Position numbers and translations under genes: made by a program. Below are positions 1 through 7,100 of a stretch of DNA of 7,380 nt, piece by piece. Position 1 is the first letter of the stretch. Each line of letters begins with the position of its first letter. Source of the stretch: Planctomycetota bacterium (GTDB lineage: Bacteria > Planctomycetota > Phycisphaerae > Phycisphaerales > SM1A02); contig JAPUKX010000092.1 in NCBI GenBank assembly GCA_027295435.1, positions 1 to 7,380 of the forward strand, in the 5' to 3' direction. A model generated the notes under the pieces. It saw only the letters and a list, made by a program, of their open reading frames with translations, was not told the DNA's origin and searched no databases.

Positions 1-1
1 C

Positions 2-1429
2 GATCTCGGCGGCCGGCAGGGGACGTATCTCAACGGCGTGCGGCTGGAGGCCGACCAGCCCGCGGTCACCGCCCAAGGGGACTTCATCCGCCTCGGCCCG
101 TACAGCTTCCGCCTGGTGATCGGCGGGAGGGTGTCGACCACGTTCGCCAAGACCGATCACCAGCTCGCCGCCGACACGATCGTCGAACGGGTCTCGCACC
201 GTGAGATCGGCTCGCTGGCGCAGAAGCGGCTCGACCTGCTCATTGACGGGGCCGTCGCGATCCACCAGGCAACCGACGAGGACGACCTCGGGGAGGCGAT
301 CGTCCAGCTGGCGTTCGCGGGCACGGGCTTCCCGCGGGCGGCGCTGCTGCGTTCCGCGGGCACCGACCAGGTGGAGGTCGTGGCGTCGCGTGGCTCCCGG
401 CAGGTGCGTGGCGAGTTCACCTTCAGCCGTTCGCTCATCCGCGAGGCCGGCGACGGGCACGTCGCGCGGCTGTCGCGTCACGGCGGGCAGCAGCGGGGTC
501 AGAGCATCGACCAGCTCGGCATCACCGGGGCGCTGTGCGCCCCGATCGTGATCGACGCGTCGGTCGTCGGCTACATCTACCTTGACTCGCGCGAGGACGA
601 GCAGCCCGGCTACGGCGACGCGGCGGGCTTCTGCCACGCGGTGTCACGGCTCGCGGGGCTGGCCCTGGCCAACCTCAAGCGCGCCGACCTCGAGCGTCGC
701 CAGAGCCGGCTGGAGCAGGACCTCAAGGGCGCACGCCAGGCGCAGGCCTTCCTGTGCCCGTCGGGCGAGGGCGAGGTGGGCCCGCTGCGCTTCGCGATGC
801 AGACGGAGCCGGGCCAATTCGTCGCCGGCGACCTCTTCGACATCTTCCCGCTGGATGAGAACCGCGTCGGTATCTGCTTCGGCGACGTGTCCGGCCACGG
901 CGTGGCGGCGGCGCTGCTCATGACCGCGGTGCTGGCGCACATGCGCGCCGTGCTCACGCGGTACGGTGAGCCGGCGGCGACGATGCGTGACATCAACCGG
1001 TACATCACGGAACGCTCCCCGGCCGACATGTTCGTGACGCTGTGGGTGGGGGTCTTCAACGGGGCCACTGGCGTGCTCCAGTATGTCGACGGTGGCCACG
1101 GCCACTGGTTCGTCAAGCGCAGCGGCGGCACGCCGGAGTCCGCCCCCAAGCCCAACGGTCTGCTGGTCGGTGTCGACAGCGACTACCCGTACGAGGCGCG
1201 AGAGGTCACGCTGGGCAGCGGCGACCGCATCGTGATCTACAGCGACGGCTTGGTCGAGCAGACCAACAGCGAGGGCGAGCAGTTCGGCAGGCAGCGCGCG
1301 ATCGACCTGCTCGACCGGTCGCAGAGTGTCGTGGACGACGTCAGCTCGCTCTTCGCCGCCGTCAAGAAGTACGCCGGAACCTTCCTCGACGACGACACGA
1401 CCGTCGCATCGATCGAGCGGAAGAACTGA
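2..1429 (+). CDS. FHA-GAF-SpoIIE/PP2C serine phosphatase (5' end outside window)
   Basis: This is a cytoplasmic signalling phosphatase of the RsbU/SpoIIE type, predicted to remove phosphate from Ser/Thr-phosphorylated partner proteins. The reading frame is already open at the first base and the first residues, DLGGRQGTYLNG, are the second half of an FHA phosphothreonine-binding domain, so a GTG at 38 is not the real start. Counting from position 2, the FHA remnant covers residues 1-42, a GAF sensor domain about 75-225 (ending near 'VVGYIYLDSR'), a charged probably coiled-coil linker about 225-250, and the PP2C domain about 255-472. Metal-site motifs are intact: VAGD at D277, GDVSGHG at D295, SDGLVE at D415 and DDDTT at 463-467; the GGHGHW loop is at 364. 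The stop is TGA. The gene is much richer in G/C than everything downstream. The fold is secure; the GAF ligand and the target are unknown. Confidence 0.93.
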   Translation, partial: DLGGRQGTYLNGVRLEADQPAVTAQGDFIRLGPYSFRLVIGGRVSTTFAKTDHQLAADTIVERVSHREIGSLAQKRLDLLIDGAVAIHQATDEDDLGEAIVQLAFAGTGFPRAALLRSAGTDQVEVVASRGSRQVRGEFTFSRSLIREAGDGHVARLSRHGGQQRGQSIDQLGITGALCAPIVIDASVVGYIYLDSREDEQPGYGDAAGFCHAVSRLAGLALANLKRADLERRQSRLEQDLKGARQAQAFLCPSGEGEVGPLRFAMQTEPGQFVAGDLFDIFPLDENRVGICFGDVSGHGVAAALLMTAVLAHMRAVLTRYGEPAATMRDINRYITERSPADMFVTLWVGVFNGATGVLQYVDGGHGHWFVKRSGGTPESAPKPNGLLVGVDSDYPYEAREVTLGSGDRIVIYSDGLVEQTNSEGEQFGRQRAIDLLDRSQSVVDDVSSLFAAVKKYAGTFLDDDTTVASIERKN

Positions 1430-1497
1430 ACCTTACGGTGTCGGAGAAGCCAGGCGAGACTGGGGGCGAGGGTTTCACGCGGACCGAGGGGCTGTGG

Positions 1498-1766
1498 TCA
1501 TGGACACGTCCCCCAATTGGCCAACAGCGCCGCGAGGTCGAATCGTTCCACGACGCAGTCGCCGTGAGGTCTCCGGTACAACTCGGCGGGCAGGGAGCGG
1601 GGCACGTACCCGAGTTGGCGAGCAGGGCCAGGAGCTCGAGGACATCGACCATCCCATCGCCGCCGCCAGGTGCGAAGTCATCATGCAAGCGGCACCACCC
1701 GGGCGGATTCAGAAGCCTCGTGTCCGTGACGAACGCCATTATGTTGCGGCGAAAGTCGCCGCCCAT
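1498..1766 (-). pseudogene. C-terminal remnant of a GC-type dockerin-domain protein, frameshifted
   Basis: Read on the minus strand, this stretch contains two dockerin-like half-repeats of the kind found at the C-terminus of large secreted Phycisphaerae proteins. The first, about 1694-1566, reads 'HDDFAPGGGDGMVDVLELL' followed by 'ALLANSGTCP', then 'PCPPSCTGDL'. The frame is lost at 1561-1568, where CTCACGGC stands; one extra A (CTCAACGGC) would restore 'DLNGDC'. The second half-repeat continues in the shifted frame as 'GDCVVERFDL' then 'AALLANWGTCP' and a TGA at 1500-1498. The usual Trp of the first half is Ser (TCG for TGG). The open frame upstream ends at a stop at 1806-1808, and the plus-strand porin-like gene starts at 1790, so the large N-terminal body of the parent is missing. 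Residues before about 1694 are not recognisable. A frame error in the assembly could explain the one-base deletion but not the missing N-terminus. Confidence 0.72.
1746..1762. promoter_or_regulatory. Perfect inverted repeat upstream of the porin-like gene
   Basis: GCGGCGA (1746-1752) and TCGCCGC (1756-1762) are exact reverse complements separated by three bases, 27 bases before the ATG at 1790. No T-run follows in either direction, so it does not look like a Rho-independent terminator. An operator half-site pair or a 5'-leader hairpin is possible. A 7-bp GC-rich repeat can arise by chance, and the function is unproven. Confidence 0.35.
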
Positions 1767-1789
1767 TACTCTGAGAACCCAGGTATCAC

Positions 1790-2980
1790 ATGGGCTACCG
1801 ACCGTTCACAATCCTGTGCGCCACGATCCTTGCCGCAGCCAATCCCCGTGCTAGCGCGCAGGAGGCGCCCGATCCGCCCCAGGCGGAGGATGAGGTTGAA
1901 CTGACGCTCGATGATGTCGCCGGGCGCACGGATGCGGCGACGGGGGACGGTGAGCCGCGTTCGTTGCTCGACAAACTTGGCGAGAACCTTCGGATTAATG
2001 TCGACATCGTCTCTCGCGTTCAGACCACCAGTCGCCGTGGCGAGGCTGAGGCCCTTTTCGCGATCGGCCTCGACATGCACAAGGTATTCTCGGATGAAGA
2101 GGGCGACATCGGCACCGCCGTCCTTCAGCCGTATCTCATCCGAAAAGACAATTCGTACATGATGCCGACGAGAATGATCGAGACTGACCAGGATAATGGC
2201 TTCAGCATCGAGCTCCACGACTTCTACTTTAACTACACTAGGTGGGGTCGCGGTCGGACCAATATCAAGGTCGGGCACTTTGATGTACCGTTCGGAATCG
2301 AGCCGCTCGTGGACACCCACTTCACGCTGCGTCAGTATCTGCCGATGCACGATGCGGGGTTCAAGAAGGACTGGGGAGCGTCGCTCAATGGCGCGCTGCC
2401 CAACATCGACTACGAGGCGTCGGTGACGACCGGAACGGGCAAGGATCTGACCGGCCTGGGCAAGGATCCATATCTCTTTGCGGGGCGGATCGGCACCCCC
2501 TCCGACCAGAACACAGTTCTCGGGGTGTCGGCATTGTATGGCGAGGTCATCGATGATCACGGGGCGCACCGGGTCGATGAAGGGGATCCCCTCGGTAAGG
2601 TTCGCCAGCAACAAGATATTGTTCAGCGGTGGCGCGTTGGTTTGGACGGCACTCATTTGATTGACCAGTGGACGCTTCGCGGCGAGATCTCCGGCGGTGA
2701 AGACTTTGAACAAACTGTCGTCAACGCGGTCGGCGAGATTGAGTGGACGAGCAGCGACGAGATGTTCATTGCGTACCTGCAGGCCCGCTATAATGGTCAG
2801 GACGGCCATTTTGGCTGGGGCGACGATGTTCAATCTCGCTTGGGATTGAGGTGGCGATTGAACAGCACACTGACGTTCAGCGCGCAATGGGTTCACGAAT
2901 TCGAGCACTTTGGCGAGCACGAGGGCGGATTGCACCTGCCCGAAGACACTTATTCAATTCAGCTTCGTGTAAGATTCTGA
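1790..2980 (+). CDS. Outer-membrane beta-barrel porin-like protein
   Basis: This 396-residue protein is predicted to be exported and inserted in the outer membrane as a channel. It begins with a signal peptide (residues 1-23, hydrophobic 'FTILCATILAAA', likely cut after ASA), then an acidic low-complexity stretch (about 24-50). The rest alternates polar and hydrophobic residues as in short amphipathic strands and has no transmembrane helix. The segment from N158, 'NIKVGHFDVPFGIEP', resembles the conserved strand-turn of phosphate-selective or DcaP-like porins ('xGxFxxPFG'). The chain ends in '...RVRF', and a terminal Phe is the classic signal for barrel assembly. The ATG has a weak AGGT five bases upstream. 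The next gene follows after 13 bases, which suggests an operon. A long open frame lies antisense to it (1766-2935), but signal peptide, strand pattern and terminal Phe favour this strand. The barrel call is fairly firm; the substrate is unknown. Confidence 0.75.
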   Translation: MGYRPFTILCATILAAANPRASAQEAPDPPQAEDEVELTLDDVAGRTDAATGDGEPRSLLDKLGENLRINVDIVSRVQTTSRRGEAEALFAIGLDMHKVFSDEEGDIGTAVLQPYLIRKDNSYMMPTRMIETDQDNGFSIELHDFYFNYTRWGRGRTNIKVGHFDVPFGIEPLVDTHFTLRQYLPMHDAGFKKDWGASLNGALPNIDYEASVTTGTGKDLTGLGKDPYLFAGRIGTPSDQNTVLGVSALYGEVIDDHGAHRVDEGDPLGKVRQQQDIVQRWRVGLDGTHLIDQWTLRGEISGGEDFEQTVVNAVGEIEWTSSDEMFIAYLQARYNGQDGHFGWGDDVQSRLGLRWRLNSTLTFSAQWVHEFEHFGEHEGGLHLPEDTYSIQLRVRF

Positions 2981-2982
2981 GC

Positions 2983-2988
2983 GAGGGA
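2983..2988 (+). promoter_or_regulatory. Ribosome binding site for the tandem-ATG gene
   Basis: GAGGGA lies between the porin-like stop (2978-2980) and the double ATG of the next gene. It is 5 bases from the first ATG (2994) and 8 from the second (2997), so either Met may be used; the protein differs by one residue. Its presence supports independent translation of the second gene within one transcript. Confidence 0.6.
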
Positions 2989-2993
2989 AGCGC

Positions 2994-4040
2994 ATGATGG
3001 CATCAGGAAGAACATACGCATCGCTCGTGGCCGCAATGCTTCTGATTGGACTTTCCAACCAGGCATTTGGACAGGCCAACTGCGCGCTACGCAATCCGAA
3101 TCGTCAGATCTATGAGATCTTTCCAGAGGCCACGAGCTATCGAACCGTGGAAGCGGAGGTTAATGCGGAGAACCGGCCCACACTGGAGAAGGCGATCGGA
3201 AGCCCACTCGCCCCGACTGACCTGGGAACGCACAGCGCCTATGTCGTCCTGAATGGCACGGTGCCGATCGGCTTCGTCCACGCACGCACCGAAATCGGAT
3301 CCCGGGGCAGCATCGAACTGGTCTGGGCGATGGATATCGATCTGACCATCACCGATTTTAGGGTGCAGCGGTCGCGTGAGCGCCAAACCAATGCGATCAG
3401 GTCTGAATCGTTTCGCGGCGCGCTCGTCGGCCGGAATCTGATCGACTTGCGAGATCTGCTGACAAACGGCAACGATGATATCGATCTGGCCGCGCTAAAG
3501 GTTCCCACGAACGCGGCGGGAATCGCGCACTCGGTCGTGCTGTGCGCGCTGAAGACACGGGTGATCACTGAACATGCCTTTCGAGACTCCATTGCGCCTG
3601 CCCAGATGCTCGCGCATGTGCATCGGGAGTTCGCCGATGTCGGCAAGGTGACGAGGGTCAGGACGCCGTTCTCGAGCGACGTTCTGGAATCGATCCGACA
3701 GAAACTGGGTCGAGATCCGGACCAGGCGGATTTATCAACGATTGATGTTCTTCGGGTTCGGGGAGCGAACGACAGTGAGCTTGGCACCCTGGTTCGAGCC
3801 GATTGGAAAGCGCATCCCGAGAATCCCGAATGCTGGTGGGCCGTCCTGGGTGACGGCACCATGCGACGCGCGACGATCGCCGGCTGGAGATACGCGGCCG
3901 TGCGCCGGGAATTTCAGGGGTTTCAGGGACGGAAGCTCGATGCCATTGACGACGGCGATGAGACCGAATCGACGCCATCAGGCCGGCGTCTCGCCCGTGA
4001 GGTCCTGGCGATTGCCGCGGCAATCGGGGTCCCGGACTAA
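2994..4040 (+). CDS. Exported protein, FMN-binding-like tandem modules, partner of the porin-like gene
   Basis: I do not recognise this 348-residue family with certainty. A signal peptide is clear (residues 1-26, 'LVAAMLLIGLSNQAFG'); C30 near the cleavage site lacks a lipobox, so a soluble periplasmic protein is likely. The mature start 'CALRNPNRQIYEIFPEATSY' leads into a region (about 78-192) patterned like an RnfG/NqrC FMN-binding domain: 'VPIGFVHAR' (90-98), 'ELVWAMDIDL' (108-117), 'ESFRGALVGRNL' (138-149). Where flavinylated members have an SGAT-type Thr, this protein has 'PTNAAGIAHSVV' (171-182), so covalent FMN is doubtful. Residues about 250-345 repeat the order: 'ELGTLVRADW' (262-271), 'WWAVLGDGTM' (281-290), 'REFQGFQGRKL' (305-315) and an Ala-rich C-terminal helix. 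It sits 13 bases after the porin-like gene with its own ribosome binding site. A role in transport or periplasmic redox with that porin is inference; no ApbE flavin transferase is in the window. Confidence 0.6.
   Translation: MMASGRTYASLVAAMLLIGLSNQAFGQANCALRNPNRQIYEIFPEATSYRTVEAEVNAENRPTLEKAIGSPLAPTDLGTHSAYVVLNGTVPIGFVHARTEIGSRGSIELVWAMDIDLTITDFRVQRSRERQTNAIRSESFRGALVGRNLIDLRDLLTNGNDDIDLAALKVPTNAAGIAHSVVLCALKTRVITEHAFRDSIAPAQMLAHVHREFADVGKVTRVRTPFSSDVLESIRQKLGRDPDQADLSTIDVLRVRGANDSELGTLVRADWKAHPENPECWWAVLGDGTMRRATIAGWRYAAVRREFQGFQGRKLDAIDDGDETESTPSGRRLAREVLAIAAAIGVPD
4009..4026. repeat. 18-bp perfect palindrome at a gene's 3' end
   Basis: CGATTGCCGCGGCAATCG is its own reverse complement, centred on CCGCGG. 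It lies within the last codons of the preceding gene (encoding Ile-Ala-Ala-Ala-Ile), ending 11 bases before the TAA at 4038. No T-run follows. It could be an mRNA stem, a protein-binding dyad, or a by-product of Ala/Ile codon choice. Confidence 0.5.
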
Positions 4041-4111
4041 TCCGAAGCCCGCTGCCTGACATTTGCGGATCAGGTCTCAAGGCACGTCCTGTACGATGAG
4101 AAAGTACGAGG

Positions 4112-7100
4112 ATGGCGTCCGAGGAATCGGGTCTACGGCCAGAATCCCGCATGATGGATGACGCGGTCAATCAGGATGAGCACCACGCCGAGCCGGCTGA
4201 TTCAATGTCGGAGCCGACGGCCGAGACACTCATGCCGCCGACGCCGATCCGGGGCATGCCCGAGAGAATTGGCCAATTCGCGCCCAAGCAGGTGCTCGGG
4301 ACCGGCGGTATGGGGACCGTCTATCTCGCGGTGCAGGAGCATCCGAGGCGAACGGTGGCGCTGAAGGTGATGAAGAAGGGAATCGTCTCCACCTCGACGC
4401 TGAGGCGCTTCGAGTTCGAATCGCAGGTGCTGGCCCGACTGCGCCATCCGAATATCGCGCAGATCTTCGAGGCGGGCACGTTTGATGACGGTGAGGGAGC
4501 CGTGCCGTACTTTGCGATGGAGTACATCCCGAACGCAAAGCCCATTGCAGACCATGTTCGAGCCAGGGGCCTGGGCACCAACGGTATCCTTGAGATCTTC
4601 GTCAAGGTCTGTGATGCGATTCATCACGGCCATCAGAAGGGCGTCATTCATCGCGATCTCAAGCCCGACAACATCCTCGTGGACTCAAGTGGGGGGCCGA
4701 AGATCATCGACTTCGGGGTGGCGCGATCGACCCAATCCGATCTCGCGGTTACGACGCTTCAGACTGATATCGGTCAGCTTGTGGGCACCATTCAGTACAT
4801 GAGCCCGGAGCAGTGCGACGCCGATCCGCATGATCTCGACATCCGCAGCGATGTCTATGCGCTTGGTGTCGTCTTGTACGAGCTGTTGTGCGGCAAGCTG
4901 CCTTACGACGTCTCAAAGGTCGCCATCTTCGAGGCGGCTCGGGTCATCAAGGAGGCTCAGCCGACGCGACCAAGCACGATCAACAGGACACTGCGGGGCG
5001 ATCTCGAGGCGATCATGCTGAAGGCCCTCGAGAAGGACCGTGACCGACGCTATCAGTCAGCGACCGGGTTGGCCAAGGATCTCGAACGATACCTGCACAA
5101 CGAACCGATCGAAGCCCGCTCGCCGAGCATGGTGTACCAGATCCGCATGTTCGCGCGCCGGAATCGCGCGGCCTTCGCGGCGGTCCTGGCGATCACTATC
5201 TCTATGGTCATCGCGACGGTCGTCAGCGTCACGTTTGGAATCCAGGCCGTCAAGCAACGGGACATCGCGGTCGAGGCCCGGGTCGAAGCTCATCAGGCGA
5301 AAGCGGAGTCGGATCGACAGCGTGATGCCGCCCTGGCCGCGGAAGCCCTCGCGGATAAACAGTCCTACATCGTCAACGTCGCCGCCGCCGCTGCCGCGCT
5401 GGAGAATGGAGCGATTAGGACCGCGAAGCGCCGGCTTAGCCGAGCACCGCAACGTTTGCGCAGTTGGGAATGGCAGTTCCTGTCGAACCTTGCTGATCAG
5501 AGTGTGGGGACGCTGATTGGACACGAGGATCGGATTATGTCGGTTGCGTTCAGCACAAACGGATCCTGGATCGTTTCGGGTTCGACCAATGGCGCGATCA
5601 AAGTATTCAATTCCGCTACGGGTGAGGAACCGGTCCGGTTCAGAGGTCACGACAGTCCGGTGTATGCCGTCGCGTGCAGTCCGAACGGTCAGCATTTTGC
5701 GTCGGCATCCGCGGATATGTCGATTCGCATCTGGAATATGCTGACCGGTGATGTGCTGGCCATTCTCGATGGTCACGAGGGCGTTGTGACGTCGCTGGCC
5801 TATAGCGCCGATGGCCGGATCCTTGTCTCCGGCTCCTCTGACGCGTCATTGCGAATCTGGGATCCAGAAGCGGGCGAAGAGCTGACCAGGATCGACGTCG
5901 AGGACACTTCCGTCGACTGCGTGGCGATCAGTCCCGACCGAACGCGTATCGCCTCCGGGTCCGATGACGGGTTGCTTCGCTTCTGGGACACCGCGACAGG
6001 TGAGCTGATTTCGGCATTGGACATCGACGGAGGCTTCATCAACTCCGTGCAATTCACCGCCGACGGATCAAGAGTAGCGTCGGCAACCGAAGACGGCATT
6101 GTGCGCCTTTGGAGCGCTCGAGACGGCTCAATGATCGCGCGGCTGGAGGGACATGCCGGCTTTGTCTCTGACGTCGCATTCAGTCCCGACGGCAAGTATC
6201 TCGTCTCCGGATCGGAAGACAACACGGTGCGGATCTGGGATCTGTCAACCGGCGAGCAGCGCATCAGGCTTCATGGCCACGAAAGCTTCGTCAACAGCGT
6301 TACGTTCAGTCCTGATGGACGACGAATTGCATCCGGCTCAGAGGATCGGACGATCAAACTCTGGGACGCGCATCTCTTCGATCGTGTTGATCAGCCGCCC
6401 GGCGCCGATTGGTCCTCAACCGCATCGAGGGTGGGCGCTATCGCCTTTAGCACTGATGGTGCCAGACTGGTCGGGGGGCGAAACGACGGAACGGTGTCCT
6501 TCTGGGACGCCCTGACCGGCAGGCTGCTGGGAACGATGGCCGCTCATCACGAGTCGATCCGTTCGATCGCAGTCAGTTCGAACGGATCTCTGGTGGCAAC
6601 CGCATCGGACGACAACACGATCAGGATCTGGGACTCTGCAACCGTGCGAGCGCTGGGAACGCTCACCGGGCATACACGTCGCGTGACCAGCGTGGTCTTC
6701 CGCTCCGAGGATGCGCAACTTCTGTCCGGTTCCTGGGACGGGACGATCAGGGTCTGGAATCTCCAGTCCATGTCGGAGCACGACGTCTGGCAGATCAATG
6801 GAGGCTCCATCAATGCCGTGGCCCTGAGTCCCGATGGAACCCGGTTGGCCTGTGCATCATCCAACGGCGACGTTGTGATAGTTGACATGGATTCGGGTGA
6901 GCGAAGGTTCGTGCTTAGCGGCCACGATGGGCCTGTGAATTGCCTGGTGTACAGCTCGAATGGAGAGCGCCTCGTCTCAGGATCGTCGGATACCACGCTC
7001 CGACTGTGGGATGCAACCCGCGGCGAAGCGGTGGCGACACTTCGAGGTCATTCGCTTGGTATCACAGCATTGGGTTTCACGCCGGACGGATTGAGAATCA

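Larger units (their letters stand above)
1430..1789. other. 360-base gap without an intact gene
   Basis: No intact coding region is supported here. The gap contains a minus-strand dockerin remnant, a perfect short inverted repeat and the leader of the downstream porin-like gene. Between the phosphatase stop and 1498 I see no convincing hairpin followed by a T-run, so no terminator is called. Plus-strand open frames crossing this gap have low-complexity, arginine-rich translations and no ribosome binding site, and look like shadows. Confidence 0.6.

Noticed and set aside
1042..1904. Long plus-strand frames crossing the phosphatase end and the gap.
   Set aside because: Their translations are Arg/Ser/Pro-rich low-complexity strings typical of out-of-frame GC-rich DNA, and they overlap a well-supported gene.
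1766..2935. A 389-codon minus-strand open frame antisense to the porin-like gene.
   Set aside because: It has no recognisable domain or signal peptide. The plus strand has a signal peptide, beta-barrel pattern and terminal Phe, so the antisense frame is best read as a shadow.
4055..4074. CCTGA / TCAGG inverted repeat between the third gene and the kinase gene, considered as a terminator.
   Set aside because: Only five base pairs with a ten-base loop and no following T-run; expected by chance.
4091..4110. Repeated GTACGA / GTACGA in the kinase leader, considered as an operator.
   Set aside because: Two six-base copies nine bases apart are too short to separate from chance, and they overlap the translation start region.
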